A program made the position numbers and the translations under genes. A stretch of DNA of 64,000 bases from Paramesorhizobium deserti (GTDB taxonomy: Bacteria; Pseudomonadota; Alphaproteobacteria; Rhizobiales; Rhizobiaceae): positions 186,001 through 250,000 of the forward strand of contig NZ_LNTU01000039.1 of the NCBI RefSeq assembly GCF_001558695.1, read 5' to 3'. The notes beneath the pieces were generated by a model, which did not search any database, was not told the DNA's origin, and saw nothing but the letters and a program-made list of their open reading frames with translations. Positions 1 through 9,070 of the stretch are shown piece after piece. Position 1 is the stretch's first letter, and each line of letters starts with the position of its first letter.

Positions 1-650
1 GCCGCCGAATGGCCGAGCCCATCGGCATCGTCAGAATCACCACGTCGGTCCCCGTCGCGCAATTCCGGCTCGCCGATCGGCTGCCGGGACTCTTGCGGGC
101 CTACCCGAAAATTGAGGTCCAATTGCACGTCACCGACCGTTTCGTGGACCTTGTTCATGAGAATTTCGATATCGCGGTGCGCAGCCATAGATCCCCTCTG
201 CCGGATTCCGGCCTCGTGCAGAGGCGGATGTCGGTTGAACGGACCATCCTGGTGGCGGCACCTGCCTATCTCGACCGCCACGGCGTGCCGCATACGCCAC
301 GGGAACTGGCAGAACACGACGGCGTCAATGGAAGCCTCACGGTGAAGCACTGGCTGCTGCACAACCGGGCGAACGAAGAGATCGTGATTACCCCGCGCTC
401 CAGCTTCGCAACCGATGAAGCCGGCATGCTGCTGCAGGCGGCGAAAACGGGGCTTGGCATCGTGTGCGTACCGGAGACGATCGCGCGAGAAAGCCTCGAT
501 CGCGGTGAGCTGGTCCATGTCCTGCCCGACTGGTTCGAGAATACGATCACGACGACGATCCTGACGCCGCATCGACGCGGACAGCTGCCTGCCGTCCGGG
601 CCGTCATCGATTATCTGGCGGAGTCCGAACGGTCCGAGCCGTCCAGTTGA
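1..650 (+). CDS. LysR-family transcriptional regulator, 5'-truncated by window edge
   Basis: The reading frame is already open at the first bases and ends at a TGA at 648-650, so the N-terminal winged helix-turn-helix lies outside the window. What remains is the type 2 periplasmic-binding-like effector domain of LysR regulators. The order IGIVRITTSVPVAQFRLA, then a DIAVRSH segment, then TDEAGMLLQAAKTGLGIVCVP, is typical of the CrgA/AaeR-like subgroup. It converges on the racemase gene with a 9-base gap. The regulated genes probably lie upstream, outside the window. The effector is unknown. Confidence 0.85.
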   Translation, partial: RRMAEPIGIVRITTSVPVAQFRLADRLPGLLRAYPKIEVQLHVTDRFVDLVHENFDIAVRSHRSPLPDSGLVQRRMSVERTILVAAPAYLDRHGVPHTPRELAEHDGVNGSLTVKHWLLHNRANEEIVITPRSSFATDEAGMLLQAAKTGLGIVCVPETIARESLDRGELVHVLPDWFENTITTTILTPHRRGQLPAVRAVIDYLAESERSEPSS

Positions 651-659
651 CGAAAATGT

Positions 660-1382
660 CTACGCCGATGTCAGCCGGAACCGCCGCGGCTGCAGCGAAC
701 TCTGAAACCATTCCACAAAGCTGGCAATCGAGAAAACCGGCAGGCCGGTGACCTCGCGAATGTCGGCCGCGTAGGGGATCATATTGGTGCATTCGAGCAC
801 AATCGCGCCGAGATCGGCATTGGCGCGGGCAAGCTGCAACGCGGCTTCCACATTATCCCGACGCGCCGCCTCGACATCGAGCTCCTCTTCATTGCCGAGG
901 ATGACGCGGGTGAATTCAGTTCCCGCCTCCGTCGAGCTGATCGGCGTACCGGCCGGTACGCCGGCCTTTTTCAGATGCAGTGGGGTCAGCGTCGAGGCGG
1001 AGATCGTCAGGATGCCGGCGCGTTTCGTCTTCGGCAGAAGCCGGTTGACGAGTGAGACCTGCATCAGCGACGAAGTCGCCACCGGCACGCCCACGGCGTC
1101 CGCTAGCTCCTCCTGGAACAGCGACAGAAACCCGCAATTGGTGATGCCGTCGACGCCGTCGGCCACGAGTTCACGCGCCGCGCCGATGAACACATCGAGC
1201 AGGCCTTCGGCGTTCCTCCGCACCACGCGATCGGGCGAGGCCCCGCGGACGATCTTGTAATGAACGGGAAACGGCCAGGTCAGCGCGTTGCCCATGTCGC
1301 CAACAATGCGGGGAAAGCGCGCGTCGAGCATCAGGATGCCGACCGCTGCGCCATAGATCGATTTGCCGCCTCTCGCCTTCAT
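660..1382 (-). CDS. Aspartate/glutamate racemase-family protein
   Basis: A 240-residue protein of the Asp/Glu/hydantoin racemase and maleate isomerase superfamily, in which two facing cysteines act on the alpha carbon. Candidate catalytic cysteines are Cys83 (ITNCGFLS) and Cys198 (VLECTNM). Length and two-domain layout fit the family. Its ATG overlaps the stop of the upstream GntR gene by 4 bases, so the two are translationally coupled. The neighbouring divergent operon has a D-amino-acid-dehydrogenase-like enzyme, so supplying the right enantiomer of an amino or hydroxy acid is a reasonable role. The substrate cannot be read from sequence. Arylmalonate decarboxylase-like chemistry is an alternative. 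Confidence 0.8.
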   Translation of the reverse strand: MKARGGKSIYGAAVGILMLDARFPRIVGDMGNALTWPFPVHYKIVRGASPDRVVRRNAEGLLDVFIGAARELVADGVDGITNCGFLSLFQEELADAVGVPVATSSLMQVSLVNRLLPKTKRAGILTISASTLTPLHLKKAGVPAGTPISSTEAGTEFTRVILGNEEELDVEAARRDNVEAALQLARANADLGAIVLECTNMIPYAADIREVTGLPVFSIASFVEWFQSSLQPRRFRLTSA

Positions 1383-2101
1383 AGCTCATCCATCGTCTTG
1401 AACTCCGGTGTCCTGTAATCCTCGTCGGCAAAAAGCCGCGCGTGGCATTCCCTGACCGCCCGCGCGATCTCTTCCCGCCGCCGGACGATATGTCCATCCA
1501 TCAGCGCGCTGGCGGAGGTGGCATCGCGCGCCGCGATCGCTGACAGGATTGCGCGGTGCTCGCCTTGGGTACGGCCGCGGCGGCTCTCCATATCCACCCA
1601 ACGGAAGAAGCGGATGCGTGCGTTGATATTCCCGAGTGTGCGCAGCAGTTCAGCGTTGCCGGCAAGATCGGCAATCGTCTCGTGGAAATGCTCATCCCAT
1701 GCCAGCAATTCTTCCGGCGAGCGGCCCTCCTCGCCCGCAGTGCGGTCGAGAAAGCGGCCGAGCTCAGCGAGCGCACCATCGCTCGCGCGCTCGACCGCCA
1801 GTTGGACGGCAAAGCGCTCGATCGCCTGGCGCAGCTGGTAAAGATCCTGAATCTCCGTGACGGAATAGGTCCGGCAAAAGAAACCCTTGCCGCTCTCGAA
1901 GGTCAGGAAACCTTCCGCCACCAGCCGGTTCAGCGCCTCGCGCAGCGGCGTGCGGCTGGCATTGAGCGCGCGCGACAGCGCCACCTCGTTGACGCGCTCC
2001 CCCGGCCGCAACCGGAAATCGACCGCCATCGCCCGGATGTCGGAGTAGAGCGTCTCCACCAGACCTTCTTGAGTGCGCGGCTCCGTTGCTTCTCTATTCA
2101 C
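1379..2101 (-). CDS. GntR-family regulator, FCD domain
   Basis: N-terminal winged HTH (RPGERVNEVALSRALNASRT, then PLREALNRLVAEGF) followed by an FCD ligand domain with metal-binding His positions (DEHFHETIADLAGN and EHRAILSAIAARD). The frame stays open to 2236, but I place the start at the GTG at 2101 (240 residues), which matches usual FadR-subfamily length and leaves the 22-bp palindrome at 2128-2149 outside the gene. An ATG at 2179 (266 residues) is the alternative. It probably represses the divergent catabolic and TRAP operon and itself. The effector is unknown. Confidence 0.85.
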   Translation of the reverse strand: MNREATEPRTQEGLVETLYSDIRAMAVDFRLRPGERVNEVALSRALNASRTPLREALNRLVAEGFLTFESGKGFFCRTYSVTEIQDLYQLRQAIERFAVQLAVERASDGALAELGRFLDRTAGEEGRSPEELLAWDEHFHETIADLAGNAELLRTLGNINARIRFFRWVDMESRRGRTQGEHRAILSAIAARDATSASALMDGHIVRRREEIARAVRECHARLFADEDYRTPEFKTMDEL

Positions 2102-2127
2102 GGCTTGACTCGCTTCACCTCTCAAAC

Positions 2128-2149
2128 CAGTATTCAGGCCTGTATACAG
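2128..2149. promoter_or_regulatory. Probable GntR/FCD operator (22-bp near-palindrome)
   Basis: CAGTATTCAGG and CCTGTATACAG form an inverted repeat in which 9 of 11 positions pair. The right half holds TGTATACA, the type of core often bound by FCD-type GntR regulators. It sits between the GntR gene and the divergent thiamine-diphosphate enzyme gene, where a shared operator is expected. Assignment is by position and symmetry only. Confidence 0.5.
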
Positions 2150-2202
2150 TTTTTCCCATCGATCGGGAAGCTGGTTCATTCCACGCTCGATCGACACTTC
2201 CC

Positions 2203-3921
2203 ATGGTATCCAACACGATGAATTCACCGCTTTCACAAAATACCCTGACCGGCGCCGAGGCGATGGTGAGGATGCTCGACGCCTATGGCGTGAAACACAT
2301 GTTCGGCCTTTGCGGCGACACGACGCTGCCGCTCTACGATGCGCTGTTTCGGCTCGATCACGGCATCACCCATCTTCTCACCCGCGACGAGCGCCACGCC
2401 GCCTATATGGCCGATGCCTATGCGCGCGTGACCGGGCGACCGGGCGTCTGCGAAGGGCCGTCGGGCGGCGGAGCCACTTACATTCTGCCTGGAGTGGTGG
2501 AAGCGAATGAAAGCTCCGTTCCCGTGCTGGCGATCAACAGTGATGTATCGACCACCTCGCATGGCCGCTACCCGCTGACCGAGCTCGACCAGGTCGCTCT
2601 GTTCAGGCCGGTGACCAAATGGAATGCCTCGCTCGATGATGCCCAGCGCCTGCCGGCGATGGTGCGCCGGGCCTTCCGCGAAATGATGACTGGCCGTCCG
2701 GGCGCCGTGCATCTGGCGCTTCCCTTTGATACGCAGAAAGCACCCGTGACGCCGGATGAGATCTGGGCCGACCCGCGCCACCAGACCTTCCCAGCCCTGC
2801 CGGTCGCGCCTGAACGCGGTGCAATCGAAGCGACCGTCGATGCGCTGGTTTCGGCCAGGCGGGCGCTCGTCATCTGTGGCGGTGGCGTCGTGCTGGCGAA
2901 TGCCATGGCACCTTTGGCGGAGATCGCCGCCCTGCTCGACCTGCCGGTGGCGACCACGGTTTCCGGCCAGGGTGCGATCGCTGAGACCGATCCGCGTGCC
3001 GTCGGCGTCGTCGGCTCCAATGGCGGCGTTGCATCAACGCGTGCCATCGTCGAGGAGGCCGACCTTGTTCTCTTCATTGGCTGCCGCGCCGGCTCCGTCA
3101 CGACGGAGCGCTGGCGCAACCCGGCGCCCGGCGCAAGGATCGTCCATATCGATTCCGATCCAGCGGTGATCGGCGCTAATTATCCGACCGAGGCGGCCAT
3201 TGTCGCCGATGCGCGGCTGGCGCTCGAAGCCATTCTCGCCGAGCTCAAGAGGCGCGGCGTCAAGGGAGCGAATGACGGCATGGAGCGCGCTGGTGCTGCG
3301 TGGCGGAAGAAGCTTGCCGCGTTCGAGCCGCTGGCCGCCTCAAGCGAGACGCCGATCCGGCCGGAACGGGTGATCGCCACGTTGCAGCGCCTGCTTGGCC
3401 CGGATGCGATCATCTGCGCCGATCCCGGCACGCCCTGCCCCTATTTCTCGGCTCATTATCGCTGGCCATCTGCCGGTCGGCACTTCATTACCAATCGCGC
3501 CCATGGCGCGCTCGGCTACGCAATGGGCGCGGCGATCGGCGCGCATGTCGGGCGGCCGGATGTCAAGACTGTCGCGGTAATGGGCGACGGCTCATTCGGC
3601 ATGAGCGTCGGTGAGCTGGAAACCGTCGTGCGTTACCGGATGCCGATCACCTTCATCACGATTTCCAACGGCGTCTATGGCTGGATCAAGGCCGGGCAGC
3701 GCTCGGGCTTTGGCGAGCGCTTCCACAATGTCGATTTCACCCGAACGAACCACGCCGCCGTCGCTTCCGCCTATGGGTTGAAAAGCTGGAAGGTGGAAGA
3801 CCCGGCGGAACTTGAAGCGGTTTTGAAGCGGGCGCTCGAAACAGGTGAACCGACGCTCGTCGATATCATCACCCAACCGCTTGACGAGGCTGCGGCGCCC
3901 GTTTCGGAATGGGTGGCCTGA
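2203..3921 (+). CDS. Thiamine-diphosphate-dependent enzyme, acetolactate synthase-like
   Basis: Three-domain ThDP enzyme of the acetohydroxyacid synthase/2-oxoacid decarboxylase superfamily, about 570 residues. The N-terminal Pyr domain has the catalytic Glu in TRDERHAAYMADAYAR, about residue 63 from the ATG at 2203. The middle domain has the Rossmann-like GGGVVLANA and GSNGG stretches. The C-terminal PP domain has the GDGSFGMSVGELETV...N motif that binds Mg-ThDP. An ATG at 2218 is an equally possible start; neither has a strong ribosome binding site. It is first in an operon with an FAD dehydrogenase and a TRAP transporter, so decarboxylation of a 2-oxo acid made by the next enzyme is a plausible job. 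A true acetolactate synthase role is less likely, as no regulatory subunit is present. Confidence 0.85.
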   Translation: MVSNTMNSPLSQNTLTGAEAMVRMLDAYGVKHMFGLCGDTTLPLYDALFRLDHGITHLLTRDERHAAYMADAYARVTGRPGVCEGPSGGGATYILPGVVEANESSVPVLAINSDVSTTSHGRYPLTELDQVALFRPVTKWNASLDDAQRLPAMVRRAFREMMTGRPGAVHLALPFDTQKAPVTPDEIWADPRHQTFPALPVAPERGAIEATVDALVSARRALVICGGGVVLANAMAPLAEIAALLDLPVATTVSGQGAIAETDPRAVGVVGSNGGVASTRAIVEEADLVLFIGCRAGSVTTERWRNPAPGARIVHIDSDPAVIGANYPTEAAIVADARLALEAILAELKRRGVKGANDGMERAGAAWRKKLAAFEPLAASSETPIRPERVIATLQRLLGPDAIICADPGTPCPYFSAHYRWPSAGRHFITNRAHGALGYAMGAAIGAHVGRPDVKTVAVMGDGSFGMSVGELETVVRYRMPITFITISNGVYGWIKAGQRSGFGERFHNVDFTRTNHAAVASAYGLKSWKVEDPAELEAVLKRALETGEPTLVDIITQPLDEAAAPVSEWVA

Positions 3922-5180
3922 TGACGGAGAAGGCCGGGAAGAAGCTGCCCGTCATCGTCATCGGCGCTGGCATCGTTGGCGTCTCGACGGCCATCTGGCT
4001 GCTGCGCGACGGCCACGACGTCATCCTTGTCGATCGCGGCGAGCCCGGCGACGGCACGAGCTATGGCAATGGCGGTGTGCTCGCCTCCAGCGCCGTCGTT
4101 CCCGTTACCGTGCCGGGCCTGCTGCGCAAGGCGCCGCGCATGCTGCTCGACCCCGATCAGCCGCTTTTCCTGAAATGGTCCTATCTGCCCAGGCTGACGC
4201 CCTGGCTGCGCGCCTATCTCAAGCATTGCACGCCGGAGGATGTCGGGCGGATCGCCACGGCCCTCGCGCCGATCGTCGGCGACAGCCTTGCCGATCACCA
4301 GGCACTCAGCCACGGCACCGGCGCGGAAAAATGGCTGACGCCCACGGATTATGTCTTCGTCTATCGTGACCGCGCGCATTTCGAGAGCGACGCCTTCGGC
4401 TGGTCTATCCGCCGCGACAACGGCTTCCGCTGGGACGAGTTGGAAGGCCGGCTCGTCCGCAAATACGATCCCGCCCTTGCCCCTGATTTCGACTTCGCCG
4501 TGCGCCTCGGCAATCATGGCCGCATCAGCGATCCGGGCCGCTATGTCAAGGACCTCGCCGCCTATGTCGCTGCAAATGGCGGACGTATCATCAAGGGTGA
4601 AGTCAGTGACGTCGTGCGCGAAAACGGCCGCGTGACCGGCGTGCGCATTGGTGGCGAAACGCTTCCCTGCTCGACCGTTGTACTGGCGACCGGCGTCTGG
4701 TCGAAGCCGCTTTGCCGCAAGCTCGGGCTCGATGTGCCGCTCGAAAGCGAACGCGGCTATCACGTCGAACTCTGGGAGCCAAATATCATGCCACGCTCGC
4801 CGGTGATGGTTGCGTCGGGCAAGTTCGTGGTCACGCCAATGGACGGACGGCTCAGGCTTGCCGGCATCGTCGAGTTCGGTGGGCTTGATGCCCCCGCTTC
4901 CCGCGCGCCATTTGACCTGCTCATCAAGCAGATCGAGGCGGTCATACCGGGCCTCGCCTGGAAGAAGGAGACCGAGTGGATGGGACACCGCCCGGCGCCC
5001 GCCGATTCGATCCCGCTGATCGGCGAAGTGCCCGGCGCCAAGGGCGCCTATCTCGGCTTCGGCCATCATCATATCGGTCTCACCGGCGGGCCTAAGACCG
5101 GACGCATATTGGCGCAGCTCATTTCGGGCAAGACACCGAATTTAGACCTTGCACCCTATGCGCCTTCTCGTTTCCAATAA
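3921..5180 (+). CDS. FAD-dependent oxidoreductase, D-amino acid dehydrogenase (DadA)-like
   Basis: DAO-fold flavoenzyme of 419 residues. The N-terminal dinucleotide-binding motif is VIVIGAGIVGVSTAIWLL, followed by DRGEPGDGTSYGNGG, where DadA proteins have a similar glycine-rich stretch. The C-terminal GFGHHHIGLTGGPKTGR closes the FAD site. Its ATG overlaps the stop of the preceding gene by one base, a sign of translational coupling. The family oxidises D-amino acids or related secondary amines to 2-oxo acids, passing electrons to the quinone pool. With a racemase, a ThDP enzyme and a transporter beside it, a route for a D-amino acid or similar compound is likely. The exact substrate is unknown. 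Confidence 0.82.
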   Translation: MTEKAGKKLPVIVIGAGIVGVSTAIWLLRDGHDVILVDRGEPGDGTSYGNGGVLASSAVVPVTVPGLLRKAPRMLLDPDQPLFLKWSYLPRLTPWLRAYLKHCTPEDVGRIATALAPIVGDSLADHQALSHGTGAEKWLTPTDYVFVYRDRAHFESDAFGWSIRRDNGFRWDELEGRLVRKYDPALAPDFDFAVRLGNHGRISDPGRYVKDLAAYVAANGGRIIKGEVSDVVRENGRVTGVRIGGETLPCSTVVLATGVWSKPLCRKLGLDVPLESERGYHVELWEPNIMPRSPVMVASGKFVVTPMDGRLRLAGIVEFGGLDAPASRAPFDLLIKQIEAVIPGLAWKKETEWMGHRPAPADSIPLIGEVPGAKGAYLGFGHHHIGLTGGPKTGRILAQLISGKTPNLDLAPYAPSRFQ

Positions 5181-5238
5181 GAATCGAAAAATCAGGGAAC
5201 CACACGACACATTTGCCAACAATGGGAGCATCAATGAG

Positions 5239-6213
5239 ATGACGCGTTTTTCGATCTTCCTCGCCTCGACGGTTGCCGCCGTGATGACAGCGGGTACCGC
5301 CAATGCCGAAAAATGGGATATGCCGCTCGCCTATCCCGCCACCAACTTCCACTCCGAGAACGCGGCCGCCTTCGCCAAATGCGTGGGCGAAGGGACAGGC
5401 GGAGATATCGAGATCGTCACCCATCCCAACGGTTCGCTGTTCAGCGGCAACGATATCAAGCGCGCGGTGCAGACGGGCCAGGCGCCGATCGGCGAACGCC
5501 TGATTTCCGCCCATGCCAATGAGAACCCACTTTTCGGCGTCGATTCCATTCCCTTCCTCGCCACCTCCTATGAAGCATCGGACAAGCTGTGGAACGCGGC
5601 GCGCGACAAGGTCGCCAAGGCCCTGGAGGATCAGAACCTCGTCTATGTTTATGCCGTGCCGTGGCCACCGCAGGGCTTCTATTTCAAGAAGGAAGTCAAC
5701 TCCGTCGCCGATATGAAGGGCGTGAAGTTCCGCGCCTATAATGCGGCGACCGCCCGCATCGCCGAACTGGCCGGCATGGCGCCGGTGCAGATCGAGGCAG
5801 CTGAGCTCAGCCAGGCACTGGCGACCGGCGTGGTGGAGAGCTTCATCTCGTCGGGATCGACGGGCGTCGATTCCAAGGCCTGGGAAAGCCTGACGCATTT
5901 CTATGACGTTCAGGCCTGGCTGCCGCGCAATGTCGTCTTCATCAACAAGGACACCTGGGACGATCTCGACGAGGCGACGCAGAAGGCGGTCTCGGATTGC
6001 GGCGACAAGATCGCCGCCGAGGGCACGAAAAAGTCTCAGGAATTATCGGCCGGCTATCTCAAGACGCTGGCGGAGAACGGCATGAAGGTCTCGCAGCCGA
6101 GCGAAATGCTCAAAGAAGAGCTCGCCGGCTTCGGCAAGACGATGACGGACGAGTGGCTGCAAAACGCCGGCGAGGACGGCAAGGCAATCATCGACGCCTA
6201 TCGCGCCGAATAG
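5239..6213 (+). CDS. TRAP transporter substrate-binding protein (DctP family)
   Basis: Periplasmic solute receptor of about 324 residues. It begins with a signal peptide (MTRFSIFLASTVAAVMTAGT...NAE) and continues with the DctP fold. Typical features are the VKFRAYNAATARIAELAG segment, where a conserved arginine binds the substrate carboxylate, and the AELSQALATGVVESFISSG helix. The ATG at 5239 is chosen because GGGAG lies about 10 bases upstream; the frame extends to 5149 without signal-peptide features. It works with the two membrane genes downstream. DctP receptors bind organic acids, so an anionic substrate is expected. Confidence 0.88.
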   Translation: MTRFSIFLASTVAAVMTAGTANAEKWDMPLAYPATNFHSENAAAFAKCVGEGTGGDIEIVTHPNGSLFSGNDIKRAVQTGQAPIGERLISAHANENPLFGVDSIPFLATSYEASDKLWNAARDKVAKALEDQNLVYVYAVPWPPQGFYFKKEVNSVADMKGVKFRAYNAATARIAELAGMAPVQIEAAELSQALATGVVESFISSGSTGVDSKAWESLTHFYDVQAWLPRNVVFINKDTWDDLDEATQKAVSDCGDKIAAEGTKKSQELSAGYLKTLAENGMKVSQPSEMLKEELAGFGKTMTDEWLQNAGEDGKAIIDAYRAE

Positions 6214-6222
6214 TAGCCCAGA

Positions 6223-6236
6223 GCCCCGTCCGGGGC
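6223..6236. repeat. Short intercistronic hairpin between TRAP receptor and permease genes
   Basis: GCCCCG-TC-CGGGGC can form a 6-bp stem in the 51-base gap between the receptor and small permease genes. Such hairpins often stabilise receptor mRNA relative to the membrane components. There is no T-tract, so it is not a classical terminator. Confidence 0.35.
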
Positions 6237-6264
6237 GTCTCCTATCTGGTCCGAAGGATCCGGA

Positions 6265-6798
6265 ATGCCCAAAGCCGCGCATATCATCCGCCGCAGCCTC
6301 GATACTGTCTATGACGGGGCCGGAGCCCTGGCCGCCATCTGCCTGGTCGCCATCCTCCTCGTCATCAGCCTCCAGGTGATCGCCCGCTGGGCCGGCATTC
6401 CGTTTCCCGGTTCCAGCGAATATGCCGGCTATCTGATGGCCGCCGCATCCTTCCTGGCGTTCGCCCACACGCTCAACCGCGGGGCGCATATCCGCGTCAA
6501 TCTGTTGTTGAGCGCATTGGGCGAGCGGCGCTTCTGGGGCGAGTTGTGGTGCCTCGCCATCGCTTCCGTGGCGTCCAGCTACCTCGCATGGTTCGCGGTC
6601 AAGACCGTCTACTGGTCGCGCAAGCTGCACGATGTCAGTCAGGGTCAGGATGCAACGCCCTTGTGGATCGTCCAGACGCCGGTGGCGATCGGCGCCGTCA
6701 TTCTCGCGATCTGTTTCATCGACAATCTGGTGACGCTGTTGCTTACCCGCCGCGACAATATCCGCGCCGACCTCACCGAACAGAGCAGGGCTGAATAG
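6265..6798 (+). CDS. TRAP transporter small permease (DctQ family)
   Basis: A 177-residue integral membrane protein with four hydrophobic segments. The order is a segment around AAICLVAILLVISLQVIARW, then SEYAGYLMAAASFLAFAHTL, then a helix near residues 90-110, then VAIGAVILAICFIDNLVTLL. The conserved RGAHIRVNLLL motif of DctQ subunits is present. It lies 51 bases after the receptor and directly abuts the large permease (its TAG precedes the next ATG), so the three genes form a full TRAP system. Confidence 0.88.
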   Translation: MPKAAHIIRRSLDTVYDGAGALAAICLVAILLVISLQVIARWAGIPFPGSSEYAGYLMAAASFLAFAHTLNRGAHIRVNLLLSALGERRFWGELWCLAIASVASSYLAWFAVKTVYWSRKLHDVSQGQDATPLWIVQTPVAIGAVILAICFIDNLVTLLLTRRDNIRADLTEQSRAE

Positions 6799-8115
6799 AT
6801 GGAACAGTTCTACGCCATCGGCCTCTTCTTGCTTGTCCTGTTCGTCCTCCTCGGCTCGGGCGTCTGGATCGGCCTTGCCCTGCTGGGCGTCGCCTATTTC
6901 GGCATGGAGATATTTACCAACCGCCCGATCGGCGACGCCATGATGACGGTGATGTGGCGCTCGGCCTCCTCCTGGTCGCTGACGGCGCTGCCGATGTTCA
7001 TCTGGATGGGCGAGATCCTTTACCGCACACGCCTCTCGGAGGACATGTTCAAGGGCCTGTCGCCCTGGATGGCGCGATTGCCCGGCGGACTGATGCATAC
7101 CAACATTGCCGGCTGCACGGTCTTCGCCGCAGTTTCCGGCTCGTCCGCCGCCACGCTGACCACGGTCGGCAAGATGACAATCCCCGAACTGCGCAGGCGC
7201 AATTATCCCGAACGCATGGTGATCGGCACGCTCGCCGGCGCGGCGACGCTGGGGCTGATGATCCCGCCATCGCTGACTCTGATCGTCTATGGCGTCAGCA
7301 TCAATGAATCGATCACCAAGCTCTTCATCGCCGGCATCATTCCCGGCCTCGTCCTGGCGGCGATGTTCATGGTCTATGTCGGCCTCGTCTCGCGGCTTTC
7401 CAAAAGCTATGATCCGCAACCGGAGCCGCCGATGACCTTAATGGAAAAGGTCCGGCAGTCACGCTTCCTCATTCCGGTCCTTCTCCTCATCCTGCTCGTC
7501 ATCGGCTCCATGTATGCCGGCATCGCGACGGCAACGGAGGCGGCGGCGATCGGCGTCATCGGCTCGCTCATCCTTGCCGTCTGGCAGGGATCGCTCACAA
7601 TCAAGACATTCTTCGAAACGCTGATGGGCGCGGTGCGCACCTCGGCGATGATCGCCCTGATCCTCGCGGGCGCCGCCTTCCTGTCGCTCGCCATGGGCTT
7701 CACCGGCCTGCCGCGGGGCTTGGCGGCGGCGATTGCAGCCATGGAGCTTTCACGCTTCGAGCTCCTTTTAGTGCTGATGGCCTTCTACATTATTCTCGGC
7801 TGTTTCCTCGACGGCATCTCAATCGTCGTCCTCACCATAGCCGTCGTCGAGCCGATGATCCGCCAGGCCGGCATCGACATCATCTGGTTCGGCATCTTCG
7901 TGGTGCTGGTGGTGGAGATGGCGCAGATCACCCCGCCGATCGGCTTCAACCTGTTCGTCCTGCAAGGGATGACGGGTCATGAGATGAGCTTCATCGCGCG
8001 TGCCGCCCTGCCGATGTTCGCTATCATGCTGATGATGGTGTTCCTGCTGATCGCCTTTCCGGAACTTGCCACCTGGCTGCCCGACAATATGCGCCAGACG
8101 GCGGCCGGCGGATGA
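6799..8115 (+). CDS. TRAP transporter large permease (DctM family)
   Basis: A 438-residue polytopic membrane protein with about 12 hydrophobic helices, the transport subunit of a tripartite ATP-independent symporter. DctM hallmarks are TALPMFIWMGEILYRT, AAVSGSSAATLTTVGKMTIPEL, and PPSLTLIVYGV near the middle. TEAAAIGVIGSL and EMAQITPPIGFNLFVLQGM follow in the second half. It starts immediately after the DctQ stop codon. It uses the Na+ gradient to import the solute delivered by the receptor encoded upstream. Confidence 0.9.
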   Translation: MEQFYAIGLFLLVLFVLLGSGVWIGLALLGVAYFGMEIFTNRPIGDAMMTVMWRSASSWSLTALPMFIWMGEILYRTRLSEDMFKGLSPWMARLPGGLMHTNIAGCTVFAAVSGSSAATLTTVGKMTIPELRRRNYPERMVIGTLAGAATLGLMIPPSLTLIVYGVSINESITKLFIAGIIPGLVLAAMFMVYVGLVSRLSKSYDPQPEPPMTLMEKVRQSRFLIPVLLLILLVIGSMYAGIATATEAAAIGVIGSLILAVWQGSLTIKTFFETLMGAVRTSAMIALILAGAAFLSLAMGFTGLPRGLAAAIAAMELSRFELLLVLMAFYIILGCFLDGISIVVLTIAVVEPMIRQAGIDIIWFGIFVVLVVEMAQITPPIGFNLFVLQGMTGHEMSFIARAALPMFAIMLMMVFLLIAFPELATWLPDNMRQTAAGG

Positions 8116-8121
8116 TGCGGA

Positions 8122-9057
8122 ATGATCCTCGTTGATGCGCTGGCCCATGCGGCACGCCATGGCCGCCTCATTCTCGTGCTCGGCCTTGCCGTCGGCATCG
8201 CCCTTCCCGGCTTCGCGCTCGCCATGCGGCCGTGGATCGGCGAGTTGATCGCTCTTCTTCTTTTCATCGCCGCGCTTCGCGTCGGCCCCCGTCAGGCGGT
8301 GGGCGCCTTGCGCGATCTCGGCAATTCGATCGGCATCGCCCTGCTCTTCCAGATGGCGTTGCCGCTTGCGGCGCTCCTTGTCTTCCACCTCGCCGGCTGG
8401 ACGGGAGCGCTGGCAACCGCCCTGGTGCTGATGATGGCGGCCTCTCCCATCTCCGGTAGTCCGAACCTGACCATATTGACAGGTAATGACCCCGCACCAG
8501 CCCTGCGCCAGCTTGTCATCGGCACCGCGCTGCTGCCACTGACCGTCATCCCTGTCTTCTGGCTTTCGCCGGCGCTCGGCGACGTGGCGCAGGTGCTCTC
8601 GGCCGCCGGCCGGCTGCTCGCCATCATCGCGCTCGCCGCCGTCGCGGCATTTACGATCCGCTGGTTTTTCCTGAAGACGCCTTCGCTACGCACGATCGCC
8701 GCGATCGACGGCCTTTCGGCAATTGCCATGGCGGTGGTCGTCGTCGGGCTGATGTCGGCCGTCGGCCCGGCGATCTGGGAGACACCATCCACTTTCATGG
8801 TAGCGCTCGCGGTCGCCTTCGCAGGAAATTTCGGCCTGCAGATCGCCGTCGCCCTTCTCCTGCGCCGGGCCGGCAGGAAGCATCTGGCCGCACCGCTTGG
8901 CATCATCGCCGGCAACCGCAATATCGCGCTGTTCCTCACCGCACTGCCGGCGAGCGTCATCGACCCACTGCTGCTCTTCATCGGCTGCTACCAGATCCCG
9001 ATGTATCTGACGCCGATCCTCATGGACTGGCTTTATCGAAAGGGGAAAGCAGCCTGA
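8122..9057 (+). CDS. BASS/bile acid:sodium symporter-like membrane protein
   Basis: A 311-residue protein with about ten hydrophobic helices, resembling the bile acid:sodium symporter/ACR3 superfamily. The conserved crossover region is seen in SPISGSPNLTILTGND and in GIIAGNRNIALFLTALP. It starts 6 bases after the dctM-like stop and ends the operon. A second, unrelated carrier next to a full TRAP system could export a breakdown product or take up a related acid. I see no substrate clue. Its stop is 13 bases from the end of a convergent gene. Confidence 0.7.
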   Translation: MILVDALAHAARHGRLILVLGLAVGIALPGFALAMRPWIGELIALLLFIAALRVGPRQAVGALRDLGNSIGIALLFQMALPLAALLVFHLAGWTGALATALVLMMAASPISGSPNLTILTGNDPAPALRQLVIGTALLPLTVIPVFWLSPALGDVAQVLSAAGRLLAIIALAAVAAFTIRWFFLKTPSLRTIAAIDGLSAIAMAVVVVGLMSAVGPAIWETPSTFMVALAVAFAGNFGLQIAVALLLRRAGRKHLAAPLGIIAGNRNIALFLTALPASVIDPLLLFIGCYQIPMYLTPILMDWLYRKGKAA

Positions 9058-9070
9058 CGGCACCCGAAAT

